64,000 bases of DNA from Sphingomonas sp. 7/4-4 (GTDB taxonomy: Bacteria > Pseudomonadota > Alphaproteobacteria > Sphingomonadales > Sphingomonadaceae). The stretch is taken from contig NZ_CP115960.1 of assembly GCF_027941955.1 (NCBI RefSeq), positions 2,914,001 to 2,978,000 on the forward strand. The letters are read 5' to 3'. Shown here in pieces: positions 1 to 8,371 of this stretch. The notes under the pieces are model-generated. The model ran no database searches and was not told the DNA's origin. It saw nothing but the letters and a program-made list of their open reading frames with translations. Position 1 is the stretch's first letter; every line of letters starts with the position of its first letter. The position numbers and the translations under genes are program-made.

Positions 1-1
1 C

Positions 2-3000
2 GTCACGCTCACCGTCGATGCGAATGACGGCGTGCTCGCCAACGATACCGACGACGGCGGCGTCGGCGCGGGGCCGGGCGAGGCTTCGGTGACCGCCTTC
101 GACGCTACATCGGCGAACGGCGGCAGCGTGACCGTCAATCCGGACGGCTCGTTCAGCTACGAACCGCCGGTCGGCTTCAGCGGCGCCGACAGTTTCACCT
201 ACACGCTCACCGACGCCGAGGGTGAAACCGACATCGCAACGGTGACCGTCAATGTCGGCGCCAACCAGGTCTGGTTCATCGACAATGCCGCGACCGACAG
301 TGCCAATCTCGGTACGCAGGCCGATCCGTTCACGTCGCTCGCGGCGTTCAACGCGGCGCAAGGGTCGCCGAGCGGTCCCGGCACCGGCGATACGATCTAT
401 CTGCGCGAGGGCACCGGCACCTATTCCGAGGCGGACGGCATCAACCTGCTGAACGGCCAGACCTTGGTCGGCGGTGGCCAGGATCTCGTGATCGGCGCCG
501 AGACGATCGAGCAAGGCACCGGCCGCCCGACGATCGTCGTCACCGGCGGTGCCAATAACGGCGTCGATCTCGCCCAGAACAACCATGTGTCGGGCTTCGA
601 CATCGGCGACACCACCGGCGCGGGCATCGCCGATGGCGGCGGCAGCGTCGGCAGCCTGACGATCAGCGACGTCGGCAAATCGGGTGCCGGCCAGATCGTC
701 GACGTGGATCAGGGCGGCACGCTCAACGTCACGCTCAACAGCGCCGCCTCGTCGGGCTCGAGCGGCGGTGCGATCGACCTCGCCGGAGTGGCGGGCAGCT
801 TCACCGTCACCGGCGCGACCTCGATCACCGGCACGCATAGCGGCGGCGGCATCGACATCACCGGCTCCTCGCTCAGCGCGAGCTTCGCCGGCGGCGGCAC
901 CGTGGCGACCTCCACGACCACCGCAGTGAATTTCGTCGGCAATAGCGGCGCGCTCGCGCTCGGCGGCGGGCTCGACATCGTCACCACCAGCGGCGCAGGC
1001 CTCAATGCCAGCGGCGGCGGTTCGGTGACCGCGACCGGGGCGGGCAACAGCGTGACCTCGACGACCGGCGTTGCGGTGGCGGTCAGCGGCACGGCGATCG
1101 GCGCTGCCGACCTCACCTTCGAGAGCGTCTCGGCCGATGGCGGCGCCTATGCGATCCGCCTCAACGGCACCGGCGCGGCGGGCGGGCTGCACATCACCGG
1201 CACCGGCACGACCGACGGCTCGGGCGGCGTGATCCAGAATATCGGCGTGCGCGGCATCGAGCTGATCAACACCACCGAGGTGAGCATCGCCAACGTCGCG
1301 CTCACCAACGCCAACACCGTCAACGGTACTTCGACCGATCTCGACGTCAGCAATTCGAACGGGGCGATCTATCTGAGCGGCGTCACCGGGGCGTCGCTCA
1401 GCAATGTCGACATCGACGGCGCGGCCGACAGCGGCGTGGTCGGCATCAACGTCGCCGATTTCGTCATGAACAACAGCACGATCACCCAGGCCGGCAATGC
1501 CCTGAACGAGAGCGGGCTCGAGTTCACCAACCTCTCGGGCAATTCGTCGATCTCGAACACCGATATCTCTTTCTTCGAGACCAACGGGCTCGACATCGTC
1601 AACACCGATGCGGGGCTGAACCTGGTGCTGGACAACGTCACCATCCGCGACAGCCAGACAGCGTCGTCGGGCGGCCCGGCCAATGCCAATGGCGATGGCG
1701 GGCTGCAGTTCCGCAGCTTCAGCACCGCGCCGGGCGCGCCGGTCACCAATATCGACATCATCGACAGCGATTTCGTGCGGCTCCGGACCCAGGCGATCCA
1801 GGTCATCGGCGACCATGATTCGGTCGTCAGCGTCGATATCGTCAACAATCTGATCGACAGCGAGGCAGCGGCCGGCACCGGCATCGACCTCAATGCGAGC
1901 AGCGCGTCGCAATTCGCGTTCAACGTCATCGGCAACACCGTGACCAGCCGCGGCGGCAATGCGATCAACGTCACGGCTTTCGGCGGCGCCGACATCGAGG
2001 GCCGGATCAACGACAATATCATCACCGCCAATACGGCCGGATCGGGCGTGCGGATCCTGCCGCAAGACACCGGCAGCACCGCGATCGTCGAAGTGCGCAA
2101 CAACAGCATCACGATGGGGGTGGGCAACAGCAATGCCGCGATCGACGCGCAGGCGCGGTTCGGCGACGCACGGCTCGACCTCACGCTCGACAACAACACG
2201 CTGGATTCGAACCCGACGGCGCTTGCCGATATCAACATCACCTCGGGCTCCTCGGCATCGGGCGAGACCAGCCAGGTCTATGCCAATATCATCGACAATG
2301 ACGTCCTTGCCGGCGGACCGACCAACGCGCTGCGCCTGCGCGTAGCGGATCTCGACGGCACTTCGGATCCGCGGATTTTCCTCGGCGGTTTCGTGGAGGG
2401 CGGGGCCGGCGTCGACGACGATGCGGTCGCCACCTGGAACGCCAATGGCAACACGCCGATCGTCACTGCGGCGACCGTCGCGGTCAGCCTGACCGGCGGC
2501 GCGACGGCGCCCAGCGCGGGCACGGCCCTGGTCCCCGACAATCCGACGCCATTGATGGCAGGCGCAGTGGCCGGCGCCTCGAGCGGAACGGGCCATCTGC
2601 TCGCCCAGGCCGATCTGGACGGCCTTGTCGATGCCGCCATCCAGCGCTGGGCCGATGCGGGTGCCGGCGCCGATGCAGTCGCCGCGATGCACGCCACGTC
2701 ATTCGCGGTCGCCGATCTCGCCGGGCTCGATCTGGGCCTGCACGGCAGCGGCGGCGTGCTGATCGACAGCGATGCCGCGGGCTTCGGCTGGTATCTCGAC
2801 GCGACGCCGTTCGACGATTCCGAATTCCTGGGCGGCAACGGCCCCGCGGGCATCGACCTGCTCACCGTGGTGATGCACGAACTCGGCCATGTCGCCGGTC
2901 TGGAGGATCACTATTCGGCAGCCGCCGGCGGCGACCTGATGTTCGGTTTCCTCCTCGAAGGCGAGCGGCGGGCACCGGACGGCGGGGAGACGGAAAGCTC

Positions 3001-3076
3001 CGGACAGCCCGAATGGGCCGACATCTCGATGCGTGATTATGCCATGCCGCAGCATCATCTGGACTATTGGGTGTAG
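2..3076 (+). CDS. Large surface/adhesin-like protein, 3' part (Ig-like, beta-helix, zinc-peptidase-like end)
   Basis: The frame is open to the left window edge, so only the C-terminal ~1,024 residues are visible; the GTG at 32 is internal. In order: an Ig/cadherin-like repeat (GVLANDTD, then a PDGSFSYEP...FTYTLTD pattern, about residues 10-85), a long right-handed parallel beta-helix rich in Asn, Gly, Ser and Thr with ladder-like D-I/N-N repeats (about 90-780), and a C-terminal domain with HELGHVAGLED near residue 960 followed by DLMFG. HExxHxxGxxD plus a downstream Met resembles the metzincin zinc site and Met-turn, with Asp as third ligand. Beta-helix proteins of this kind are normally exported and bind or cut polysaccharide or matrix. 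The export signal must lie upstream. Activity of the peptidase-like domain is inference. Confidence 0.8.
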   Translation, partial: VTLTVDANDGVLANDTDDGGVGAGPGEASVTAFDATSANGGSVTVNPDGSFSYEPPVGFSGADSFTYTLTDAEGETDIATVTVNVGANQVWFIDNAATDSANLGTQADPFTSLAAFNAAQGSPSGPGTGDTIYLREGTGTYSEADGINLLNGQTLVGGGQDLVIGAETIEQGTGRPTIVVTGGANNGVDLAQNNHVSGFDIGDTTGAGIADGGGSVGSLTISDVGKSGAGQIVDVDQGGTLNVTLNSAASSGSSGGAIDLAGVAGSFTVTGATSITGTHSGGGIDITGSSLSASFAGGGTVATSTTTAVNFVGNSGALALGGGLDIVTTSGAGLNASGGGSVTATGAGNSVTSTTGVAVAVSGTAIGAADLTFESVSADGGAYAIRLNGTGAAGGLHITGTGTTDGSGGVIQNIGVRGIELINTTEVSIANVALTNANTVNGTSTDLDVSNSNGAIYLSGVTGASLSNVDIDGAADSGVVGINVADFVMNNSTITQAGNALNESGLEFTNLSGNSSISNTDISFFETNGLDIVNTDAGLNLVLDNVTIRDSQTASSGGPANANGDGGLQFRSFSTAPGAPVTNIDIIDSDFVRLRTQAIQVIGDHDSVVSVDIVNNLIDSEAAAGTGIDLNASSASQFAFNVIGNTVTSRGGNAINVTAFGGADIEGRINDNIITANTAGSGVRILPQDTGSTAIVEVRNNSITMGVGNSNAAIDAQARFGDARLDLTLDNNTLDSNPTALADINITSGSSASGETSQVYANIIDNDVLAGGPTNALRLRVADLDGTSDPRIFLGGFVEGGAGVDDDAVATWNANGNTPIVTAATVAVSLTGGATAPSAGTALVPDNPTPLMAGAVAGASSGTGHLLAQADLDGLVDAAIQRWADAGAGADAVAAMHATSFAVADLAGLDLGLHGSGGVLIDSDAAGFGWYLDATPFDDSEFLGGNGPAGIDLLTVVMHELGHVAGLEDHYSAAAGGDLMFGFLLEGERRAPDGGETESSGQPEWADISMRDYAMPQHHLDYWV

Positions 3077-3082
3077 GGGCAC

Positions 3083-3110
3083 GTGACGGCCGTTCTTTCA
3101 CGGCCGTCAC
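3083..3110. terminator. Perfect hairpin between convergent genes
   Basis: Ten-base perfect inverted repeat (3083-3092 with 3101-3110) around an 8-base loop. It lies just after the surface-protein stop and overlaps the pncB stop codon. It has no clear T-run, so a bidirectional terminator role is inference from position. Confidence 0.5.
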
Positions 3111-4411
3111 ACGAGGACGGGCAGTACCCCGCGATCTGCGTTCCCGAAAACCCGCAAGTAGCGCTCGATTTCCGATGGCTCGCCCGTTGCCTTTTCGGGA
3201 TTGTCGGAAAGCTTGACCGCAGGGCGGCCATTGGCGCTGACCACCTTGCAGACGAGCGAGATCGGCGCGAGGCCGGAGTCTCCATCGGGATCGCAGCCGC
3301 GAAAGTCGTTGGTCAGGTTGGTGCCCCAGCCGAAGCTCGTGCGCACACGGCCATGGAAATGCCGATAGGTCGCCTCGATCGAATCCACGTCCATGCCGTC
3401 GGAAAAGATCAGCAGCTTCTCGCGCGGATCACGGCCATGCGTGCGCCACCAGTCGAGGATCTGCTCGCCGCCTGCGATCGGCGGCGCACTGTCAGGGCGG
3501 AATCCGGTCCAGTCGGCGACCCATTCGGGCGCGTTGCGCAGGAAAGCAGTCGTGCCGAACGCGTCGGGCAGCGCGATCAGCAAATTGCCGCCATAAGTGT
3601 GCCGCCATTCGTCGAGCACGCGATAGGGCGCCGTTGCCAGCGCCGCATCGTCCCCGGCAAGCGCGGCGGTGACCATCGGCAGCTCATGCGCGTTGGTGCC
3701 GATGGCCTCGAGGTCGCTGTCCATCGCGAGCAGCACGTTCGACGTTCCGATGAAGCGGTCGCCCAACCCTTCCTTGACCGCCTCGACGCACCAGCGCTGC
3801 CACAGAAAGCCGTGGCGGCGGCGCGTGCCGAAATCGGAAAGAACGAGATCGGGCAGCTGCTGGAGCCGCTCGACTTTGCCCCACATCTTGGCCTTGGCGC
3901 GGGCATAGAGAATATCGAGCGCAAAGCGATCCTTGCCGACCATCGCGGCGCGCGCCCGCAATTCGTTGATGATCGACAGCGCCGGGATCTCCCACATGGT
4001 GGTGTGCGTCCACGGCCCGGCGAAGTGCAGCTCGAACTGACCGTCCAGGACGCGCAGCTCATAGTCGGGGAGCTGGAAATCCTTGAGCCAGGCGAGGAAC
4101 TCGGGCTCGAACATCCGCGCGTTGCCGTAGAAGCTGTTGCCCGCGAGCCAGATCAGCTCCTTCTTGCCCAGCCGAAGCGTGCGCGCGTGATCGAGCTGCG
4201 CGCGCAGCTCGCCCTCGTCGATCACTTCGGCGAGGCGCACCGACCTGGTGCGGTTGATCAGCGCGAAAGTCGCCCGGGTCTCGCGGTGCAGTTTCCAGAT
4301 CAGCTGGAGCATCAGCAGCTTGTAGAAATCCGTGTCGAGCAGACTGCGCACGATCGGGTCGAGCCGCCAGCTGTGGTTGTAGGTGCGCGTGGCAATATCG
4401 GTGTAGACCAT
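3107..4411 (-). CDS. pncB: Nicotinate phosphoribosyltransferase
   Basis: 434 residues, the usual length for PncB. It converts nicotinate and PRPP (with ATP) to nicotinate mononucleotide, the first committed step of the Preiss-Handler NAD salvage route; cytosolic. Family features are visible: the N-terminal [17 protein letters not shown] segment, STNHK-independent core with GTSNVLLA near residue 225, and [11 protein letters not shown] near residue 315, which forms part of the phosphate-binding barrel. It lies 18 bp downstream of the NrtR-type regulator in the same direction, with pncA divergent beyond that, so all three genes form a nicotinamide/nicotinate salvage unit. Start chosen at [15 protein letters not shown], the first Met compatible with family length. 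Confidence 0.95.
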   Translation of the reverse strand: MVYTDIATRTYNHSWRLDPIVRSLLDTDFYKLLMLQLIWKLHRETRATFALINRTRSVRLAEVIDEGELRAQLDHARTLRLGKKELIWLAGNSFYGNARMFEPEFLAWLKDFQLPDYELRVLDGQFELHFAGPWTHTTMWEIPALSIINELRARAAMVGKDRFALDILYARAKAKMWGKVERLQQLPDLVLSDFGTRRRHGFLWQRWCVEAVKEGLGDRFIGTSNVLLAMDSDLEAIGTNAHELPMVTAALAGDDAALATAPYRVLDEWRHTYGGNLLIALPDAFGTTAFLRNAPEWVADWTGFRPDSAPPIAGGEQILDWWRTHGRDPREKLLIFSDGMDVDSIEATYRHFHGRVRTSFGWGTNLTNDFRGCDPDGDSGLAPISLVCKVVSANGRPAVKLSDNPEKATGEPSEIERYLRVFGNADRGVLPVLV

Positions 4412-4429
4412 CGATGGCTCCGGGACGGG

Positions 4430-5137
4430 TCAGCGGGCGCTGAGGCTGAATAATTCCGCGGGACGATGCGACGCGTCCTCCTCGCGCGTGCCAGTCGCAA
4501 TCAGTCGACCGCGATCGAGCATCCGGCGGCGAAAGGCGGGCTTGTTGAGCGGCGCTCCCAGCACCGCTTCATGCACATCCTGCAGCGCGCGCAAGGTGAA
4601 GCGTTCGGGCAGAAACGCGAAGGCAACGTCCGAATAGTCGATCTTGCCGCGCAGCCGATCGCGTGCGAGCGTCAGTATCTCCTGGTGATCGAAGGCCAGT
4701 GGCAGCGCTGCCCCGTCCTCGCCGATCGCCGCGACCGTCTCGCCTTCGAGCGCGGCGACGGTGACCAAACCGGCGCGTGCGGCCGAGGCCATCTGCTCCT
4801 CGCGGAGCAATGCCAGATAGGCGATCGTGATCACACGCATGCGAGGATCGCGGTCGACGGCGCCGAAGCTGTAGAGCTGCTCGAGATGGGCGCCGTCGAG
4901 GCCCGCCTTGTCGCGAAGCAACCGCGCGGCCGCGGCGTCGAGACTCTCGTCGATCGCGACGAAGCCGCCGGGCAATGCCCATCGCTCCGCCTGCGGCGGT
5001 TGGTCGCGTTGGACCAGCAATGCCGACAGCCGGCCGCGATGCATGCCGAGCAGTACCAGATCCACAGTGACCGAGGGCCGATCATAGGCCGCAGGATCAT
5101 AGTCGCTCAGGAATGCCGCATCCTGGCTTATATCCAT
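4430..5137 (-). CDS. nrtR: NrtR-type Nudix-fold transcriptional regulator of NAD metabolism
   Basis: 235 residues with an N-terminal Nudix domain (about 20-150) and a C-terminal winged-helix-like part (about 155-235, with FLPERFTLRALQDVHEAVLG). The Nudix box is degenerate: GFVAIDESL is followed by RLLRDKAGL where active hydrolases have REUxEExGU, so the catalytic Glu residues are lost. This is the known signature of NrtR, which binds ADP-ribose with the dead Nudix fold and represses NAD biosynthesis genes. Context fits: pncB follows directly and pncA is divergent. A direct repeat covers its own start codon, suggesting autoregulation. The alternative, an ADP-ribose pyrophosphatase, is less likely because of the degraded box. 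Confidence 0.88.
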   Translation of the reverse strand: MDISQDAAFLSDYDPAAYDRPSVTVDLVLLGMHRGRLSALLVQRDQPPQAERWALPGGFVAIDESLDAAAARLLRDKAGLDGAHLEQLYSFGAVDRDPRMRVITIAYLALLREEQMASAARAGLVTVAALEGETVAAIGEDGAALPLAFDHQEILTLARDRLRGKIDYSDVAFAFLPERFTLRALQDVHEAVLGAPLNKPAFRRRMLDRGRLIATGTREEDASHRPAELFSLSAR

Positions 5138-5163
5138 AATGCACTTTACTTATATCCATATGG
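5127..5163. promoter_or_regulatory. Candidate NrtR operator: 12-bp direct repeat at a 22-bp period
   Basis: CTTATATCCATA occurs at 5127-5138 and again at 5149-5160, spaced 22 bp (two helical turns); the second copy runs into the palindrome CCATATGG (5156-5163). The pair spans the nrtR start codon and the short gap to pncA and is strikingly AT-rich for this genome. It is placed to control both divergent transcripts. That NrtR binds it is inference. Confidence 0.6.
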
Positions 5164-5197
5164 CGTCTATGTCAATGCGGCTGATCGGAGATGCGGA

Positions 5198-5790
5198 ATG
5201 CAACGCTTTGTGATCGTCGTGGATACGCAGGCTGATTTCATGCGAGCGGACGGGGCGCTGTCGGTCGCCGGCGCCGAGGCGCTGATCGCGCCGATGCAGC
5301 GATGGCTAGCGTCGCTCGGGCCGGCGGAAACCGCGGGCGTGCTGTTCACCTTCGACACGCATTCCGCCGATGCATATCCGGCTCCGCCGAGGCCGGACAG
5401 TTTCCCATCCACTGCGTGTATCGCACACCCGGCTGGACGAACGTGCTCGATGCCGGAGCCATCGATCCCGCGGTTCCGGTCTACCGGCTCGAGAAAGGCG
5501 TGTTCGACATGTGGGCCGAACCCGATGTCGCGATCGAGGCGGTTGGCACGGGCGAGAAGGTGGCGCGCGACGCCTTTTTCATGGAGCTGGAGGCGCGGGG
5601 CGTGACCGAGGTGACGGTGATCGGCGTCGCGGCCGATTATTGCGTGCGCTGGGCGATCGAGGGCCTTGTCGCGCGCGGGTTCACGGTCGACGTGCCGCAG
5701 GGATTGACCCGCGGCATCGCACGGCCGATCGCACAGGTCATTGCCGAAGACTTCGCGGATGCGCCGGTGCGGCTGGAGCCCGCGGCATGA
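5198..5790 (+). CDS. pncA: Nicotinamidase (isochorismatase family), frame broken once
   Basis: It hydrolyses nicotinamide to nicotinate, feeding PncB. The start (5198) has GGAG at 5187-5190. The first frame gives VVDTQADFM (catalytic Asp) and FTFDTHSADAYP (metal-site Asp and His). From about 5384 the protein continues in the +1-related frame as GSAEAGQFPIHCVYRTPGW through GVAADYCVRWA, which carries the nucleophilic Cys, ending at 5790. Adding one G in the CCGG at 5380-5383 restores AYPGSAEAG and a normal ~198-residue PncA. The break is most likely a base undercall, as seen throughout the window. Divergent from nrtR-pncB. Confidence 0.88.
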
Positions 5791-5934
5791 TCGCCCCGTG
5801 GCGCGTGTCGAACCATTGCAACCCGGCCTGCGCTTCCGCGCCGCGGCCCGCAGCGATTTTATGCGCCGCTAACCCTGTTCCGGCACCGCTCGTAAACCCC
5901 TGGGGAGATATCTGGTCAGGCAGGGGAAATCCGC

Positions 5935-6266
5935 ATGAACCCAATCGATCATGAAACGAACGGCGCGCGCATCGGCAGCATCGCGCAGCCCGATCGACGC
6001 GCCAATCCGCGCACCTCGACTGCCCTGACCGCGACGATCCGTGCGAGCGGCGAAGCGCGCCGGATCAAGGGCGAGGTCGCCGATGTCTCGGTCGAGGGAT
6101 GCAAGGTCTTCACCTGGGGCCTGCACGAAGGCGACGAAGTGTGGGTGGAATCGCGCATCTGGCGCCGATTCCGGCGACGGTGGTCTGGTCGCGCGAAGGC
6201 GTGGTCGGGATCAGGTTCAAGAGCCCGCTCCACCAATCGACGGTGACGCATCTCGGCTTCCTGTGA
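5935..6266 (+). CDS. PilZ-domain protein, frame broken once
   Basis: About 110 residues. DRRANPRTSTALTATIRA near residue 20 and VADVSVEGCKV near residue 48 match the PilZ cyclic-di-GMP-binding pattern (RxxxR, then DxSxxG). After VWVE (about 6150) the protein continues one base out of frame as IAHLAPIPATVVWSREGVVG, then FKSPLHQST, to TGA at 6264-6266. One extra A at 6149-6150 restores a complete PilZ domain. Stand-alone PilZ proteins are usually cytosolic effectors. The target is unknown, and the neighbours do not reveal it. Confidence 0.78.
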
Positions 6267-6287
6267 GCGGAACCTAGAGGCGAGCCG

Positions 6288-6383
6288 ATGCGCCGCCCGC
6301 CTTTGCTCGATCTTGGACTCGGAATCCTGCTCAGCCTGATGCTGATCGCCCTGATAGCGTGCCTGGCGATCCTCAGCCGCTGA
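6288..6383 (+). CDS. Possible 31-residue single-span membrane peptide
   Basis: An ATG preceded by a GAGG-like site opens a 31-residue frame: a short basic start (MRRPP), then one long hydrophobic run rich in Leu, Ile and Ala, ending in LSR. It lies between the PilZ gene and the convergent HIG1-type gene. It could be a real small membrane protein, but nothing beyond the hydrophobic segment supports it. Confidence 0.3.
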   Translation: MRRPPLLDLGLGILLSLMLIALIACLAILSR

Positions 6384-6395
6384 GCGGCATGCCGG

Positions 6396-6626
6396 TCAGC
6401 CCTTCGCCGAAAGGATCAGCAGCAGCAATGCGATGATCGCGATCGCGACTCCCTGCAGCAGGATGCGCTGCTGCATCAGCTTGTTCGACTTGAGCGCGCG
6501 ATCGCTGGGGCCCTCGCCCTCCAGATCCTTCGTGGTGGTCTGCGCCATGTTCACCAGTCCCTTGATGAGCACGAAGACGACCGCGAGCATGGCGGCGATG
6601 AGCAGGGCGGCGAGGAAGAAGGTCAT
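6396..6626 (-). CDS. HIG1-type twin-transmembrane protein
   Basis: 76 residues: hydrophobic helix 1 (about 3-25), a polar loop with TTTKDLEGEGPSDRALKSNK, then QQRILLQGVAIAIIALLL as helix 2. The size, the two helices and the charged loop match the small HIG_1_N/twin-transmembrane proteins common in Sphingomonadaceae, some of which associate with respiratory complexes. Start at 6626 is set by the ATG just before the first helix. It follows gluQ in the same direction with a 10-bp gap, so the two are probably co-transcribed. Confidence 0.8.
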   Translation of the reverse strand: MTFFLAALLIAAMLAVVFVLIKGLVNMAQTTTKDLEGEGPSDRALKSNKLMQQRILLQGVAIAIIALLLLILSAKG

Positions 6627-6636
6627 GCCCCCAGCC

Positions 6637-7597
6637 CTACGCCTTTGCCGACGCGAATCCAACCGGAAGCAGGCCCCGACGGAGCCGATCGGCGAGCGCG
6701 CGCCCGTCCTCGCCCCCAGCCGCATCGCCTCGAGGCTGGGCGCGCCATGGCGCTTGGCGAGGCGCGTGCCGTCGGGACCGAGCAGCAAAGGGTGATGGCG
6801 ATATTCGGGAGTCGGCAGGCCGAGCAGCGCCTGGAGCAGGCGGTGGACATGGGTGGCGGGGAACAGGTCCGTGCCGCGCACGACATGGGTGATGCCCTGC
6901 GCGGCGTCGTCGAGGGTGACGGCGAGGTGATAGCTGGCCGGCGCGTCCTTGCGCGCGAGGATCACGTCGCCATGGGATAGCGGATCGGCGCGGACCCAGC
7001 CGGCGAAAGCGTCGTGCCAGTATAGCCCCTCTCCCCTTGTGGGAGAGGGGAGGGGCCCGCTCGCGAAGCGAGTGGGAGGGGTTGAGACTCACTCCCTCTC
7101 ACCCTTCCGCCGACTTCGTCGGCTCCCTCCCTCTCCCACAAGGGGAGAGAGATAGATTGCACCGCCTTCTCCACATCCAGCCGCCAGCTATGCGGTCGCG
7201 ACAGGTCCGGATCCGCCAGCCCGCGGCAGGTCCCCGGATACAGCGCGCCCTCCGGCCCGTGCGGCGCCGACAGGCTCGCGGCGATGTCGGCACGGGTGCA
7301 GAAGCACGGATAGAGCAAATCCATCGCGCGCAATCGATCGAGCGCCGCCTGGTACAGCTCCAGCCGCCGCGACTGGAACGTCACTTCCCCGTCCCACCCG
7401 AGATCCAGCCATTCGAGATCGCGCAGGATCGCATCCATATGCTCCGGCCGGCTTCTCGTGCCGTCGATATCCTCGATGCGCAGGCTGAAACGCCCGCCTT
7501 GCGCCCGCGCGAAATCATGCGCCTGGATCGCCGAATAGGCGTGCCCCAGATGCAGGCGCCCCGTCGGGCTCGGCGCGAATCGCGTGTGGATAACCAT
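6637..7597 (-). pseudogene. gluQ: Glutamyl-Q tRNA(Asp) synthetase, interrupted by a palindromic element and a frameshift
   Basis: The 5' part (7597 leftward) begins with TRFAPSPTGRLHLGHAYSA, the class I synthetase HIGH region, then SLRIEDIDGTR and CFCTRADI (zinc-site Cys). After WRLDVEKAV (7162) a 137-nt repeat stretch intervenes. The enzyme resumes as YWHDAFAGWVRADPLSHGD from 7022, continues through VVRGTDLF and RLAKRHGAPSLEAMRL (KMSKS-like region), and shifts frame once more at a C-run (6713-6717), ending at 6637. GluQ glutamylates queuosine in tRNA-Asp without an anticodon-binding domain; the total minus the insert fits that ~290-residue family. The insert is one base short of a multiple of three, so if a base is missing, as elsewhere here, the insertion could be in frame and the gene functional. 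Confidence 0.85.
7023..7159. repeat. Branched palindromic repeat element inside gluQ
   Basis: Outer arms 7029-7049 and 7129-7149 are a perfect 21-bp inverted repeat (CTCTCCCCTTGTGGGAGAGG core). Inside are two further hairpins: CTCGCGAAGCGAG near 7070 and CCGACTTCGTCGG near 7110. The reading frame of gluQ stays open across it. Related CT-rich palindromes lie at 13345-13472 and 15098-15116. Confidence 0.8.
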
Positions 7598-7697
7598 CAG
7601 ACCGGCCCTTGACCGCGAGTCGCGGCATATGCTGTCATGCGCCCGTCACCATTCCCGGCCAGGGAATGCTGGCCGAGCAAAACGGGTGAGGGAGCGC

Positions 7698-8264
7698 ATG
7701 TACCATCCCGATCTGATCCGCCATCCGGACAGTTGCCCCGCGCTCGTGCTCAACGCCGATTACACGCCGCTGAGCTATTATCCACTCAGCGTGTGGCCGT
7801 GGCAGACCGCGATCAAGGCCCTGTTCCTCGACCGGGTCGACGTGGTCTCCTTCTACGAACGCGAGGTTCGAAGTCCCAGCGCGAGGCTGAAGCTCCCTTC
7901 GGTCATCGCGCTCAAACAATATGTCAGACCTTCGCAGTTCCCGGCCTTCACGCGCTTCAACCTGTTCCTCCGCGACAAGTTCTCCTGCCAATATTGCGGG
8001 ACCCAGCGCGACCTCACCTTCGATCATGTCATTCCCCGCGCCCAGGGCGGGCGCACCACGTGGGAAAATGTCGCCACAGCCTGCGCGCCGTGCAACCTCA
8101 AAAAGGGCGGGCGCACTCCGAAACAGGCGGGGATGCCGCTCCATATCGAGCCGATCCGCCCGACCAGCTGGCACCTCCAGGAGCATGGCCGGCGCTTTCC
8201 GCCCAATTATCTCCACCAGACCTGGCGCGACTGGCTCTACTGGGACGTCGAGCTGGAGGCTTGA
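7698..8264 (+). CDS. HNH endonuclease
   Basis: 188 residues. The HNH/zinc core is explicit at about residues 98-140: CQYCGTQRDLTFDHVIPRA, then TTWENVATACAPCNLKKG. It has the paired CxxC motifs, the DH of the first strand, the Asn and the final His-like position. The N-terminal VLNADYTPLSYYPLSVW segment is typical of the small stand-alone HNH proteins widespread in alphaproteobacteria, whose cellular role is not well defined (restriction- or repair-like nuclease). Start at 7698 has GAGGGAG just upstream. It stands divergent from gluQ. Confidence 0.88.
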   Translation: MYHPDLIRHPDSCPALVLNADYTPLSYYPLSVWPWQTAIKALFLDRVDVVSFYEREVRSPSARLKLPSVIALKQYVRPSQFPAFTRFNLFLRDKFSCQYCGTQRDLTFDHVIPRAQGGRTTWENVATACAPCNLKKGGRTPKQAGMPLHIEPIRPTSWHLQEHGRRFPPNYLHQTWRDWLYWDVELEA

Positions 8265-8307
8265 GGCAGACACCTGCACATTTCCGAACTTGCCCCGCGA
8301 ACTGTCT

Positions 8308-8334
8308 TATAATAACAACACACCGTGGTGTTGT
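8308..8334 (+). promoter_or_regulatory. Perfect TATAAT box followed by an inverted repeat, upstream of the PBP gene
   Basis: TATAAT at 8308-8313 is a consensus -10 hexamer in very GC-rich DNA. Directly after it is the inverted repeat ACAACAC (8315-8321) / GTGTTGT (8328-8334), followed by GCTTTT. This could be a promoter with an operator at the transcription start, or a terminator of the HNH gene; a good -35 is not evident. Confidence 0.4.
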
Positions 8335-8371
8335 GCTTTTCCCAATGGCCTGAGGCCGATAAGAGGCCCTG

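Noticed and set aside
4430..5137. Active ADP-ribose pyrophosphatase
   Set aside because: The Nudix box lacks the catalytic Glu residues and a winged-helix-like C-terminus plus NAD-gene context favour NrtR.
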